64,000 bases of DNA from Caldicellulosiruptor kronotskyensis 2002 (lineage in GTDB: Bacteria; Bacillota; Thermoanaerobacteria; Caldicellulosiruptorales; Caldicellulosiruptoraceae). The notes beneath the pieces are model-generated. The model did not search any database. It saw only the letters and a program-made list of their open reading frames with translations, and was not told the origin of the DNA. The translations under genes and the position numbers were made by a program. The stretch lies in contig NC_014720.1 of the NCBI RefSeq assembly GCF_000166775.1, positions 1,106,001 through 1,170,000 on the forward strand, written 5' to 3'. This document shows positions 34,782 to 43,803 of this stretch, piece by piece (within the stretch, counting starts at the first letter, position 1; the number at the start of each line of letters is the position of its first letter).

Positions 34782-36129
34782 AATATATTTGTCGTACGTG
34801 GGTATAATTTTATTCATGTTTATAGCTTTTGTTATCCTTTTTTATGCTTGGTTTGAAAAAAACTTGATTGACCAGATGAAAGAGGACAACCTTCGCTTTG
34901 CAAGACTTATAGAATTTGTTATTACAAGCCAGAACAAGAACACAGTTAATTTGAAACCATTTGAATCGTATTTTGAAAGTTTAGAGTCAAAAATTTTGCA
35001 GGACTATATTATAATTGTCAGTAATGATGGTGCGATAGAATATTCAAATAAAGAGCTGGACATTGAAGCAAGAGTAAAGATAATGAAACTTTTTGACGAA
35101 AATAAAGATGCTCAATACGGATTTGAGATAGGCAGCATTAGGGAAAAGCCCTGTCTGTTCACCATATACAGTGGAAAATCAAAAAGTGTTTTTGTAATTA
35201 TTATTACTGATCTTGCAAGGATTTTGAACTTTGAAAGAAGATTTTTCCTTCTCATTTTGCAAACAGCAGGACTCAGCTGTTTATTTGCTGCAACTGTGGC
35301 CATTTTTATATCTCGTAGAATGATTGGAGGACTTTTGCGCCTTAAAGAAGCAATAGAACAGGCTTCTCAGATGAGGTTTAACAAAAAGGTTGAAGTAATT
35401 TCAAAAGACGAAATTGGCTTAATTGCTACCGAATTTAACAGACTTATCGAAAAGATTGATGAATACAATCAAGCACAGATAAGGTTTTTACAAAATATTT
35501 CTCATGAACTCAAGACTCCTCTTACTTCAGTGCGTGGATACGCCGAGATGCTAAAAGAGGGAATTTTAGATAAAAGCAAGATGGAATCAGCTGCAGATAA
35601 AATAATTTGGCATGTTGACAGATTGAAAAGTTTAATAAACCAGATTATTGACCTCACAAAGATTGAATCTATTGAAAACTATTTTAATTTCGAAAAAAGT
35701 ATGCTTGAAGAGGTCATTTTTGAAGCTATTTTAGAAAATGAAGGCTATTTACTTTCTAAGACAGTAGATATTGAATTTGCTCCGCAGACAAGGACGTATG
35801 TCCAATGCGACAAACACAGACTAAAAGAAGCTTTTTCAAATATTATCTCAAACTGCATAAAATATGCGAACAATAAGGTTACAATTGAAATAAAATCTGA
35901 AAAAGATAAATTTGAGGTAACAATTGAGGATGACGGAGAGGGTTTTGGGCAAGGAGAAATTGATAAAATCTTTGAAAGATTTTATAAAGGGAAAAGGGGC
36001 GAAAGTGGACTTGGTCTTTCAATTGCAAAAGCTATATTCGAAAAACATGGGTTTATTATAGAAGCTGAAAACAAAATAACCAAAGGCGCCCGCTTTAAGA
36101 TAAAAGGAAAAATCTACAAAGAGCAGTAA
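34765..36129 (+). CDS. Membrane sensor histidine kinase
   Basis: A 454-residue kinase with membrane helices at about 8-28 and 160-183, around an extracytoplasmic sensor domain of about 130 residues with no recognised family. HAMP follows, then HisKA with the phosphorylated His in FLQNISHELKTPLTSV, and HATPase_c with NIISNCIKYA, DDGEGFG and GLGLSIAKA. ATG 34765 lies behind GAGGAG inside the regulator gene (17-base overlap). Its last codons form one arm of a terminator hairpin shared with the convergent HD-GYP gene. Confidence 0.93.
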   Translation: MSIKIKIYLSYVGIILFMFIAFVILFYAWFEKNLIDQMKEDNLRFARLIEFVITSQNKNTVNLKPFESYFESLESKILQDYIIIVSNDGAIEYSNKELDIEARVKIMKLFDENKDAQYGFEIGSIREKPCLFTIYSGKSKSVFVIIITDLARILNFERRFFLLILQTAGLSCLFAATVAIFISRRMIGGLLRLKEAIEQASQMRFNKKVEVISKDEIGLIATEFNRLIEKIDEYNQAQIRFLQNISHELKTPLTSVRGYAEMLKEGILDKSKMESAADKIIWHVDRLKSLINQIIDLTKIESIENYFNFEKSMLEEVIFEAILENEGYLLSKTVDIEFAPQTRTYVQCDKHRLKEAFSNIISNCIKYANNKVTIEIKSEKDKFEVTIEDDGEGFGQGEIDKIFERFYKGKRGESGLGLSIAKAIFEKHGFIIEAENKITKGARFKIKGKIYKEQ

Positions 36130-36155
36130 GTTTTTTAGCTTACTGCTCTTTTTAA
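36120..36155. terminator. Bidirectional terminator overlapping both convergent 3' ends
   Basis: GAGCAGTAAG (36121-36130) and CTTACTGCTC (36139-36148) pair perfectly. The first arm includes the kinase stop codon; the second is coding sequence of the HD-GYP gene, whose stop lies in the loop. T runs on both sides. Confidence 0.85.
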
Positions 36156-37313
36156 TAGCAAAAATTCTTCTTCTAAAAATAAACCATTTTTAACCATATC
36201 AGAAATAATGCTCAGTGCTGTAGATTGGGGCAGTCCTCTGCGGTAAGGTCTATCCTCTATTAAAGCCTGATAGACATCACAAATGCCTACTATTCTGTCT
36301 AAAAGTGAGAGTCCATCTTTTCCAAGTTTTTCGGGATAACCACTTGAGTCTGCTCTCTCGTGGTGATTTCCTGCCCAGTTAGCTATGTCATCTTTGAAGG
36401 CAGGAATTTGAGAAAGAATCAATTTTGTATAGTAAGGATGGGATTTTATAATATAAAACTCCTCTTTTGTAAGCTTTCCTTCTTTGTTGAGAATTTCATT
36501 TGGAACAACCATTTTGCCAATATCATGAAGGTAACCTGCGATTTTAAGTTTATTTGACATCTCACTATCCAGTTCCATTGTTTTAGCAATTGTATAAACC
36601 GTTTGTGAAACTCCTTGGGAATGAATATGAGTAAAGAAGCTTTTGTTGTCAATAAGCAAAGATATTGCTTCAGAGAACTTTAGCATCTGCTCTATATCAA
36701 AATAAACCTCGTCTTCAGGTGATAAAGCCATGACAATGTGCCTCAAGTGAGGGTTATAAAGGTCCAACCAGAATTTATCTGTTTGAGCAATTTCTAAAAA
36801 AGCTTCAACAATGATAGGATTAAAAAGCACACCTTTCTTTTTCAACACCCAATTTGTTATCTCCTCAATCTGTTGATAATATGGTTTTGAAAAATCTAAG
36901 GTGATATCAATCTGGTCAGCAAGATTTATAATCTGAGAAGCAAATGGTGTGACCAAGTGGTCATATCCAAATGCACCAGATCCGTTATAAAACTCATGAT
37001 GATATTTTATAAACTCAGCAATATCTTTATCTAAAGGAAGTTTTTGCAAAAATTCATAGCCAAGTAGACAGTGGTTTTTGGCAAGGTTTGGGTCAATATG
37101 GGATGTAATGAATTTTTTATCGGCAACTGTTATTCCTATGTCGTGAAAAAAAGCTGCATAGTATATCTTCTTTTTTTCAACAGGTTTAAGTCCTAAAAGG
37201 TTTGAAAGCTGCAAAGAGATATATGTAACTTTTGGCGCATGTTCTCTTCTTCCTTGAGCTATATCGATAAGATGTGAAATAGCTGAAAGAAGATTTCCAA
37301 CACTAATCTTCAT
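36135..37313 (-). CDS. Double-HD protein with C-terminal HD-GYP phosphodiesterase domain
   Basis: A 392-residue cytoplasmic protein. The N-terminal half holds a first HD domain (FFHDIGITV, later KYHHEFYNGSGAFGYDH) and the C-terminal half a complete HD-GYP domain (GYLHDIGKMVVP, SHPYYTKLIL, NHHERADSSGYPEKL, DVYQALIEDRPYR). HD-GYP enzymes cleave cyclic di-nucleotides such as c-di-GMP. No sensor domain is attached, so input may come through the first HD half. ATG 37313 follows AAGGTGG at about 12 nt; TTG 37325 is the other choice. Convergent with the two-component system. Confidence 0.88.
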   Translation of the reverse strand: MKISVGNLLSAISHLIDIAQGRREHAPKVTYISLQLSNLLGLKPVEKKKIYYAAFFHDIGITVADKKFITSHIDPNLAKNHCLLGYEFLQKLPLDKDIAEFIKYHHEFYNGSGAFGYDHLVTPFASQIINLADQIDITLDFSKPYYQQIEEITNWVLKKKGVLFNPIIVEAFLEIAQTDKFWLDLYNPHLRHIVMALSPEDEVYFDIEQMLKFSEAISLLIDNKSFFTHIHSQGVSQTVYTIAKTMELDSEMSNKLKIAGYLHDIGKMVVPNEILNKEGKLTKEEFYIIKSHPYYTKLILSQIPAFKDDIANWAGNHHERADSSGYPEKLGKDGLSLLDRIVGICDVYQALIEDRPYRRGLPQSTALSIISDMVKNGLFLEEEFLLLKRAVS

Positions 37314-37531
37314 AGGAAAAATCAACCACCTTTTTAAAAAGCACTGTCTTTCGTAACCTTATTATAACTCAAAAGCTAAAAAATTTTTTGACAAAGTTTT
37401 TAAAATCTCTACTTCATTTTTTATATAAGACTTTGTACAACTGAAAAGTAATTTGGGTAGCAAAAATCTCTTTGAACAATATAATGTATTAAAAGCACAA
37501 ACTGGGGTATAAAGGAGGGAATAAAGTTAAA

Positions 37532-38038
37532 ATGGACTTAACAAAGTTTGCATATGATGCGCCTTATCCAGAACCTAAGGTAGAAGAGCCCAACAGGCAC
37601 TATGCAGAGATTCTGCTTGATGACTATGCAGGATACGCAAGTGAGTTTACCGCAATCGCTCTATATTCGTATCAGCATTTTATAAGCGACGTAAAACACA
37701 GAGATTTTGCAGACCTCATAATTGGTATTGCCCAGGTTGAAATGAAACACTTGGACCTTCTTGGCACCACAATTTATCTGCTTGGTGCACTGCCAAAATA
37801 CAGAGGCTCTTACACAACCTATGGACAGTACTGGAACGGATACTTTGTAAACTACGATAAAGATTTAAAAGATATGATAAAGATTGATATCCAATCCGAG
37901 AAAGAGGCTATCAAGAATTACAAGAGACACATTGAAATGATAGATGATAGGTACATCAAAAAGCTGCTTGAAAGGATAATTTTGGATGAGGAGAAACACA
38001 TAAAATTGTTAAAAGATTATCTTGATAGAAAGTTTTGA
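37532..38038 (+). CDS. Ferritin-like diiron protein (rubrerythrin-type four-helix domain)
   Basis: A 168-residue four-helix protein. Likely metal ligands are Glu38 (ASEFTA), Glu70 and His73 (VEMKHL), a Glu at 123 or 125, and Glu153/Glu154 with His156 (DEEKH). These suit a rubrerythrin or CotJC/manganese-catalase-like dimetal centre that removes peroxide. No rubredoxin domain is attached, but a separate rubredoxin-like gene follows at 59 nt. AAAGGAGGG is upstream. Not certain whether iron or manganese is used. Confidence 0.82.
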   Translation: MDLTKFAYDAPYPEPKVEEPNRHYAEILLDDYAGYASEFTAIALYSYQHFISDVKHRDFADLIIGIAQVEMKHLDLLGTTIYLLGALPKYRGSYTTYGQYWNGYFVNYDKDLKDMIKIDIQSEKEAIKNYKRHIEMIDDRYIKKLLERIILDEEKHIKLLKDYLDRKF

Positions 38039-38097
38039 TTTGTGGGTATTAAATAAATAACAAAAGAAGTACAATATACTGAGGAGGGAAATTTAGT

Positions 38098-38259
38098 ATG
38101 CAAGAAAAATATGTGTGCGGTATTTGCGGCTATGAGATTGTAGATTTAAATTCCCCGTGTCCATACTGTGGTGCTGAACCAAACCATTTTGTTAGGGCGG
38201 ATGAAGTTGATGTTGAGCTAATAAAAAAAATCTATCAAGAAGGCGGGGCAACTTATTAA
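38098..38259 (+). CDS. Rubredoxin-like zinc-ribbon/iron protein, 53 residues
   Basis: A 53-residue gene starting at ATG 38098 behind GAGGAGGG. The protein has two CxxC knuckles (CGICGYEI and CPYCGA, Cys7, 10, 21, 24), the form of the rubredoxin domain normally fused to the C-terminus of rubrerythrin. It follows the ferritin-like gene, so the two together equal a rubrerythrin in two pieces. The Fe(Cys)4 centre would hand electrons to the diiron site (inference). The last codons pair into the following terminator. Confidence 0.8.
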   Translation: MQEKYVCGICGYEIVDLNSPCPYCGAEPNHFVRADEVDVELIKKIYQEGGATY

Positions 38260-38288
38260 AATTTCTCTTGCAAACCGCCTTTTTTTAT
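38240..38288 (+). terminator. Terminator of the split-rubrerythrin unit
   Basis: AAGGCGG (38240-38246, inside the coding end) and CCGCCTT (38275-38281) form a 7-bp stem followed by a T run; the stop codon lies in the loop. Confidence 0.7.
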
Positions 38289-38296
38289 TATAAAAT
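38268..38296 (+). promoter_or_regulatory. Promoter of the S10-spc-alpha operon
   Basis: TTGCAA (38268-38273), 17-nt spacer, TAAAAT (38291-38296). The -35 box lies inside the preceding terminator. A start near 38303 gives a leader of about 295 nt. Confidence 0.6.
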
Positions 38297-38302
38297 TATA
38301 AA

Positions 38303-38597
38303 GTCGTTGTGTGGGTGAAAAATAATGTTCATATGTTGCGATGAGGCAAAAGGTTGCTGCAAGGTGCAAAGTCACTTTGCAGGGAATTTTTGCTGAGTAT
38401 GTCTTGTCCTTTGAGACGGGCGACACGGGGAAGGTGTGAAAGAATATTTCATGCCCGGTGTTTTTATGCCCGAAAAGGAAAAACTCCGGGTATTTTTATA
38501 TAAAGGTTGTGGACACACACGGCCAAGTTGCAAAGTTCCCCTGTCGCAAATTGCTTGAAAGATCTTAGAATCACATTATTTTAGAGGAGGGGAATGT
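38303..38597 (+). ncRNA. Structured 5' leader of the S10 operon (candidate cis-regulatory RNA)
   Basis: The 338-base gap before rpsJ holds no gene but much pairing. GCGACA-C-GGGGAA (38420-38432) can pair with TTCCCCTGTCGC (38536-38547): 12 bp with one bulged C. Inside it, GTGTG (38434-38438) can meet CACAC (38513-38520), and ATGCCCGG (38451-38458) meets CCGGGTAT (38486-38493), followed by a T run like an attenuator. Upstream is a tight hairpin, TGCAAAGT/ACTTTGCA (38365-38381). Ribosomal operons are commonly controlled by a product protein binding such leaders (L4 in Escherichia coli). The ligand here is unknown. Confidence 0.65.
38451..38498 (+). terminator. Attenuator-like hairpin in the S10 leader
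   Basis: ATGCCCGG with CCGGGTAT, followed by TTTTTATA. A second ATGCCCG at 38466-38472 could replace the first arm and give a shorter hairpin. Confidence 0.5.
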
Positions 38598-38918
38598 ATG
38601 TCAAAAGCACAGAGAATGCGAATTAAGCTGAAATCATTTGATTACAAGCTGTTAGAACAGTCAGCAAAAAAGATAGTTGAGACAGCTAAAAACACAGGGG
38701 CAGAGGTATCGGGTCCAGTTCCGCTGCCGACAGACAGAGAGGTAATTACAATTATCAGAGCTCCGCACAAGTACAAAGATTCACGTGAACAGTTTGAGAT
38801 CAAAACTCACAAAAGACTTATTGATATAATCAAGCCCACACAAAAAACTGTAGACGCACTAATGCGTGTTGAACTTCCAGCAGGTGTAGACATCGAGATC
38901 AAGCTGAAGGAGGTGTAA
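38598..38918 (+). CDS. rpsJ: 30S ribosomal protein S10
   Basis: A 106-residue S10, first gene of the supercluster. [20 protein letters not shown] and [14 protein letters not shown] are family blocks. S10 sits in the 30S head and also acts as NusE in transcription antitermination. GAGGAGGGG precedes the ATG. The tuf/fus genes that often lie upstream are absent here. Confidence 0.97.
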   Translation: MSKAQRMRIKLKSFDYKLLEQSAKKIVETAKNTGAEVSGPVPLPTDREVITIIRAPHKYKDSREQFEIKTHKRLIDIIKPTQKTVDALMRVELPAGVDIEIKLKEV

Positions 38919-38924
38919 ATGTAA

Positions 38925-39557
38925 ATGACAAAAGGGATACTTGGCAAGAAAATAGGTATGACCCAGATATTTGATGAAGCAGGAAGAGCAATACCTGTTA
39001 CTGTGATTGAGGCAGGGCCATGTGTTGTTGTTCAGAAAAAAACTGTTGAAAAAGATGGTTATTCTGCAATTCAAGTTGGTTTTGAGGATATAAAAGAAAG
39101 CAAGCTCAATAAACCATTAAGAGGTCATTTTGCAAAGCATGGGGTAAAACCAAAAAGATTTTTGAGAGAACTGAGACTTAAAGACGCAGATAAGTATGAA
39201 GTTGGTCAGGAGATAAGAGTTGATATTTTCCAGCCGGGCGAAAGAGTAGATGTTACAGGTATTTCAAAGGCAAAAGGGTTCCAGGGCGTTATCAAAAGAC
39301 ATGGTCAGCAAAGAGGTCCAATGAGCCATGGTTCCATGTATCACAGAAGAGTTGGTTCAATGGGTTCAAATACATTCCCAGCAAGAACATTCCCTGGTAA
39401 GAAAATGCCTGGTAGAATGGGCGGTGAAAGGGTTACAGTTTTGAATTTGCAGGTTGTAAAGGTTGACCCAGACAGAAACTTGCTTCTTGTTAAAGGAAGT
39501 GTTCCAGGAAATAAGAATTCGCTTTTAATCATCAGAGATTCTGTCAAAAGCAAATAA
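38925..39557 (+). CDS. rplC: 50S ribosomal protein L3
   Basis: A 210-residue L3, an early assembly protein near the peptidyl transferase centre. [17 protein letters not shown] at the N-terminus and [15 protein letters not shown] in the loop reaching the centre are conserved. It lies six bases after rpsJ. Confidence 0.97.
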   Translation: MTKGILGKKIGMTQIFDEAGRAIPVTVIEAGPCVVVQKKTVEKDGYSAIQVGFEDIKESKLNKPLRGHFAKHGVKPKRFLRELRLKDADKYEVGQEIRVDIFQPGERVDVTGISKAKGFQGVIKRHGQQRGPMSHGSMYHRRVGSMGSNTFPARTFPGKKMPGRMGGERVTVLNLQVVKVDPDRNLLLVKGSVPGNKNSLLIIRDSVKSK

Positions 39558-39586
39558 GCTTTAAGTTTTAGGAAGGAGGAAACAGA

Positions 39587-40213
39587 ATGGCAAAGGTGCC
39601 GGTTTACAATATAGAAGGACAGCAGATTGGAGAGATTGAGCTAAATGACTCAATCTTCAATGTGCCGATAAATAATCATGTTTTGCACCAAGCTGTTGTT
39701 GCACACTTGGCGAATAGGCGTCAAGGAACATTTGCTGCAAAGACAAGAGCTGAGGTTCGCGGTGGTGGAAGAAAACCTTGGAGACAAAAAGGAACAGGTA
39801 GGGCAAGACAAGGATCTATCAGAGCTCCAACATGGAGAAAAGGTGGGGTTGTATTTGCTAAAAAGCCAAGAGATTTCTCAATAGAATTGCCAAAGAAGGT
39901 AAAGAGACTTGCTCTCAAGTGTGCACTGTCGTCAAAGGTAAAAGAAAACAATCTTATTGTGCTTGACAGATGGGATATGAACCAGTACAAGACAAAAGAG
40001 GTTTTAAGAGTTTTGAAGAACTTAGGGCTTGAAAACCAAAAAGCACTAATTGTCATTCCAGAGAAGAATGAGTATTTGCAAAAATCAACAAAGAATATTC
40101 CTGAGGTAAAAACTTTGCAGGTTGGCAACTTAAATGTATTTGACATACTCAAATATGACAAGTTTGTCATCCTCCAGGATGCTGTGAAGAAAGTTGAGGA
40201 GGTGTACGCATAA
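39587..40213 (+). CDS. rplD: 50S ribosomal protein L4
   Basis: A 208-residue L4. The tunnel-lining loop ([19 protein letters not shown]) is intact. In Escherichia coli L4 also represses its own operon by binding the leader, so it is a natural candidate to bind the leader at 38303-38597, although L4 control is not shown for Firmicutes. Confidence 0.97.
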   Translation: MAKVPVYNIEGQQIGEIELNDSIFNVPINNHVLHQAVVAHLANRRQGTFAAKTRAEVRGGGRKPWRQKGTGRARQGSIRAPTWRKGGVVFAKKPRDFSIELPKKVKRLALKCALSSKVKENNLIVLDRWDMNQYKTKEVLRVLKNLGLENQKALIVIPEKNEYLQKSTKNIPEVKTLQVGNLNVFDILKYDKFVILQDAVKKVEEVYA

Positions 40214-40214
40214 C

Positions 40215-40505
40215 ATGTTGCCAGAAGAAATAATCAAAAGACCTATAATTACAGAAAAGAGTATGAGCATGATTCCACAGAAAAAATACACATTTGAGGT
40301 TGACAGAAGGGCAAACAAGATTGAGATAAAGAAAGCTGTTGAACAGCTATTTGGTGTTGAGGTTGAAAAAGTATGGACTATGAATGTAAAACCAAAGAGA
40401 AAAAGAGTTGGAAGATTTGAAGGAAGAACAAAGGCATGGAAAAAAGCGATTGTAAAGTTAACAGATAGAAGCAAAACAATAGAGTTTTTCGACAGCTTAA
40501 TCTAA
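40215..40505 (+). CDS. rplW: 50S ribosomal protein L23
   Basis: A 96-residue L23, located at the tunnel exit where signal recognition particle and trigger factor dock. [12 protein letters not shown] and [19 protein letters not shown] are typical. ATG 40215 comes one base after the rplD stop; the GAGGAGGTG site lies in the end of rplD. Confidence 0.96.
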   Translation: MLPEEIIKRPIITEKSMSMIPQKKYTFEVDRRANKIEIKKAVEQLFGVEVEKVWTMNVKPKRKRVGRFEGRTKAWKKAIVKLTDRSKTIEFFDSLI

Positions 40506-40543
40506 CACTAATATAAATGCTGAGTTTAAGGAGGGAAACAAAG

Positions 40544-41374
40544 GTGGGTATAATAGTCTATAAACCTACATCTCCAGGACGAAGAAATGCATCGGTTCTA
40601 AACTACAAAGAAATTATTACCAAAACCGAACCTGAAAAATCATTAGTGTTTACAGAAAAGAAATGGGCAGGTAGAAACAACCAAGGTAGAATAACTGTTC
40701 GTCACAGAGGTGGCGGTCATAAAAAGAAAATAAGAATTGTAGACTTCAAAAGAGATAAAGATGGAATCCCTGCGAAGGTTGAGGCAATTGAATATGATCC
40801 AAACAGAACAGCTTTTCTGGCACTTTTGTGCTATGCTGATGGTGAAAGAAGATATATCATAGCACCTGAAGGTTTAAAAGTTGGCGACACTGTTATGTCT
40901 GGACCAGATGCGGATATTAAGGTGGGAAATGCACTACCGCTTAAAAACATTCCTGTTGGTACAATGATACACAACATAGAGCTTATGCCGGGAAAAGGAG
41001 GACAGCTTTGCCGTTCAGCAGGTAGTGTTGCTCAGCTTATGGCAAAAGAAGGGAAATATGCGCTGATAAAACTTCCGTCCGGTGAGCTCAGGTATGTGAG
41101 CCAAGAATGCAGAGCTACAATTGGTCAGGTTGGTAACTTGGACCATGAAAATGTCAGAATAGGAAAAGCAGGCCGCAAAAGATGGATGGGTATCAGACCA
41201 ACTGTTAGAGGTTCTGCAATGAACCCAGTTGACCATCCGCATGGTGGTGGTGAGGGTAAAGCACCGATTGGTCATCCAGGACCACTTACACCATGGGGTA
41301 AACCAACACTTGGTTACAAGACCAGAAAGAAAAACAAACCTTCAGACAAGTTTATTGTCAAGAGAAGAAAATAA
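40544..41374 (+). CDS. rplB: 50S ribosomal protein L2
   Basis: A 276-residue L2, needed for subunit joining and peptidyl transfer. [20 protein letters not shown] and the C-terminal [12 protein letters not shown] (with the functionally important His) are present. The start is GTG 40544, 7-9 nt after AAGGAGGG; an in-frame ATG at 40517 overlaps that site and would add nine unrelated residues. Confidence 0.97.
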
Positions 41375-41425
41375 GATGTGCGCTTGATTCTAAATATATA
41401 AAGATTGCTTGAGGAGGGATTGAGT

Positions 41426-41710
41426 GTGGGAAGGTCTTTGAAGAAAGGTCCATACTGTGACCCAAAACTCTTAAAGAAAATTGAAAAGATGAACCAAAAC
41501 AACGAAAAAAAGGTTATTAAAACATGGTCAAGAAGGTCAACAATATTACCACAGATGGTTGGGCATACAATAGCTGTATATGATGGCAGAAAGCATGTTC
41601 CTGTATATATAACCGAAGAGATGGTTGGACACAAACTTGGTGAGTTTGCTCCGACAAGAACTTTCAAAGGGCATGGGCATCACACTGAAAGGTCAACAGC
41701 TTTGAAATAA
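41426..41710 (+). CDS. rpsS: 30S ribosomal protein S19
   Basis: A 94-residue S19 of the 30S head. [15 protein letters not shown] and [23 protein letters not shown] are family marks. The start is GTG 41426, seven nt after GAGGAGGG; upstream TTG codons lie before or in that site. Confidence 0.96.
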
Positions 41711-41769
41711 AGCTTGAAAAGCTTATGTAAAACTCAGTTTAATTGTGATTTAGAAGGGAGGAGAAGCTA

Positions 41770-42132
41770 TTGGAAAAGACAACAAATACAGAGGTAAAGA
41801 AGGCAACAGCGACATTGAGATATGCTATGATATCTCCACGAAAGGTTAGAGTTGTAATTGACCTTATTAGAAATAAGCCTGTGAACGAAGCATTGAATAT
41901 TTTAAAATTTTTACCTAAAAGGGCAGCAAGAATAGTAGAAAAGCTTGTTAAAAGCGCAATTGCAAATGCAGAGAATAATCATAATATGAATGTTGATAAG
42001 CTCTATATAGCAGAAATTTATGCAAATGGTGGGCCAATGCTCAAAAGAATTAGACCAAGAGCACAGGGAAGGGCATTTTTAATAAGAAAAAGAACAAGCC
42101 ATATTACAGTTGTCCTCAAAGAAAGAGAGTAA
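41770..42132 (+). CDS. rplV: 50S ribosomal protein L22
   Basis: A 120-residue L22, with the beta-hairpin of the exit tunnel (GPMLKRIRPRAQGRAFLIRKRTSHI) and the N-terminal YAMISPRKVRVVIDLIR. Start is TTG behind GGGAGGAG. The first ten residues before the domain are Thr/Lys-rich, slightly longer than usual. Confidence 0.96.
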   Translation: MEKTTNTEVKKATATLRYAMISPRKVRVVIDLIRNKPVNEALNILKFLPKRAARIVEKLVKSAIANAENNHNMNVDKLYIAEIYANGGPMLKRIRPRAQGRAFLIRKRTSHITVVLKERE

Positions 42133-42154
42133 CTTTTAAGAAGGAGGGAAATAA

Positions 42155-42823
42155 ATGGGTCAAAAAGTTCATCCAAAGGGGTTTAGGATTGGAATTATTA
42201 GAGACTGGGATTCAAGATGGTTTGCAAATGACAAGGATTTTCAAAAATATGTTCTTGAAGACTATAAAATCAGACGTCACATAAAAGAAAAGCTCTACCA
42301 TGCAGGTATTTCGAGAATAGAGATAGAAAGGGCAGCAAAGAGAGTAAAGGTTATTATCCACACAGCAAAACCAGGTATCGTTATTGGAAGAGCAGGTTCT
42401 GGTGTAGAAGCTCTCAGAAAAGAGCTTGAAAAATTAACAGGTGGAAAGACAATATCACTTGATATAAAAGAGATTAAAGTACCAGAGCTTGACGCTCAGC
42501 TTGTTGCTGAAAACATTGCTGCTCAGCTTGAAAAGAGAGTTTCATTCAGAAAAGCTATGAAACAGGCGATGGCAAGAGCTTTGAGAAGCGGCGCAAAAGG
42601 TATCAAAACAATGGTATCTGGACGACTTGGCGGTGCTGACATTGCAAGAACAGAGTGGTACAAGGAAGGAAGAATTCCTCTTCAGACTCTCAGAGCAGAT
42701 ATCGACTACGGTTTTGCAGAAGCTCATACAACATATGGTAGAATTGGTGTAAAGACATGGATATACAAAGGTGATATTCTTCCACAGAAAGCAGCAGCTT
42801 CTGAAAAAGGAGGAGATAAGTAA
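42155..42823 (+). CDS. rpsC: 30S ribosomal protein S3
   Basis: A 222-residue S3 with a KH RNA-binding domain ([17 protein letters not shown]) and the C-terminal [14 protein letters not shown] block. It lines the mRNA entry channel and has helicase activity in the ribosome. Its stop overlaps the rplP start by one base. Confidence 0.97.
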   Translation: MGQKVHPKGFRIGIIRDWDSRWFANDKDFQKYVLEDYKIRRHIKEKLYHAGISRIEIERAAKRVKVIIHTAKPGIVIGRAGSGVEALRKELEKLTGGKTISLDIKEIKVPELDAQLVAENIAAQLEKRVSFRKAMKQAMARALRSGAKGIKTMVSGRLGGADIARTEWYKEGRIPLQTLRADIDYGFAEAHTTYGRIGVKTWIYKGDILPQKAAASEKGGDK

Positions 42824-43266
42824 TGCTTATGCCAAAGCGTGTTAAGTGGAGAAAACAGCAAAGAGGTAGAATGAAAGGGAAAGCTACAAGAGGTAACTTT
42901 GTTGCGTATGGTGATTTTGGTATTATGGCACTTGAACCTGGCTGGATTACAAGCAACCAGATTGAGGCAGCCAGAGTTGCAATAGCAAGGCACATCAAAA
43001 GAGGCGGAAAAGTGTGGATAAAGATATTCCCTGATAAGCCTGTTACAAGAAAACCCGCAGAAACTCGTATGGGTTCTGGTAAAGGTTCGCCTGAGTATTG
43101 GGTTGCAGTTGTAAAGCCTGGCAGAGTGATGTTTGAAGTTGGCGGTGTTGATGAAGAGGTTGCAAAAGAGGCTTTGAGGCTTGCAATACACAAACTGCCT
43201 ATCAAATGCAAGATTGTTTCAAGAGAAGAAGCTAAAGTGGGTGGTGAGGCAAATGAAGGCGTCTAA
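42823..43266 (+). CDS. rplP: 50S ribosomal protein L16
   Basis: A 147-residue L16 near the A site. [18 protein letters not shown] and [16 protein letters not shown] are conserved. The start ATG shares one base with the S3 stop (TAATG); GGAGGAGA lies upstream within rpsC. Confidence 0.97.
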   Translation: MLMPKRVKWRKQQRGRMKGKATRGNFVAYGDFGIMALEPGWITSNQIEAARVAIARHIKRGGKVWIKIFPDKPVTRKPAETRMGSGKGSPEYWVAVVKPGRVMFEVGGVDEEVAKEALRLAIHKLPIKCKIVSREEAKVGGEANEGV

Positions 43267-43471
43267 GATTAGAGAGATGACAACACAAGAACTTCATAAT
43301 GAACTTAAGAAGTTAAAGAGGGAACTTTTCAATTTGAGGTTCCAGCTTGCAACAAATCAACTTGAAAACCCAATGAGAATTCGAGAGGTAAAAAGAACAA
43401 TTGCAAGAATAAAAACAATAATGAGAGAAAGAGAACTTGAACAAGAAAGAGCAAATAAAAATGTAAAATAA
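43253..43471 (+). CDS. rpmC: 50S ribosomal protein L29
   Basis: A 72-residue two-helix protein near the tunnel exit. [20 protein letters not shown] and [17 protein letters not shown] are typical. ATG 43253 overlaps the end of rplP by 14 bases, behind GGTGGTGAGG. The C-terminus has a charged Arg/Glu tail. Confidence 0.96.
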   Translation: MKASKIREMTTQELHNELKKLKRELFNLRFQLATNQLENPMRIREVKRTIARIKTIMRERELEQERANKNVK

Positions 43472-43499
43472 GGCAGAATTAAGTGGGGAGGGAATGTAA

Positions 43500-43760
43500 G
43501 TGGAGCAAAAAAGAGGAATGAGAAAAACAAGAGTTGGTGTTGTTGTAAGTGACAAAATGGACAAAACAGTAGTAGTTGCAGTTGAGAGGCATGTTCAGCA
43601 TCCTCTTTATAAAAAGACTATAAAGAGAACAACAAAGTTCAAAGCTCATGATGAGAACAATGAGTGCAGAGTTGGAGATAAGGTTTTGATTATGGAGACA
43701 AGACCACTTTCTAAAGAAAAAAGATGGAGAGTTGTTCAAATCTTGGAAAGGGCAAAATAA
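43500..43760 (+). CDS. rpsQ: 30S ribosomal protein S17
   Basis: An 86-residue OB-fold S17, an early 16S rRNA binder. [19 protein letters not shown] and [19 protein letters not shown] are family marks. Start is GTG seven nt after GGGGAGGG. Confidence 0.96.
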   Translation: MEQKRGMRKTRVGVVVSDKMDKTVVVAVERHVQHPLYKKTIKRTTKFKAHDENNECRVGDKVLIMETRPLSKEKRWRVVQILERAK

Positions 43761-43803
43761 TAATTAAATACAGCTTAGCTTTTTAAAGGAGGGGAAATGA
43801 AAG

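Noticed and set aside
37474..37492. PerR-like box ahead of the ferritin-like gene
   Set aside because: TATAATGTATTA is only partly symmetrical and coincides with a -10 box; not enough to claim.
42690..43211. 173-codon minus-strand frame, and a second of 155 codons
   Set aside because: Both are antisense to rpsC and rplP, which are certain; codon bias of the sense strand explains the lack of stops.
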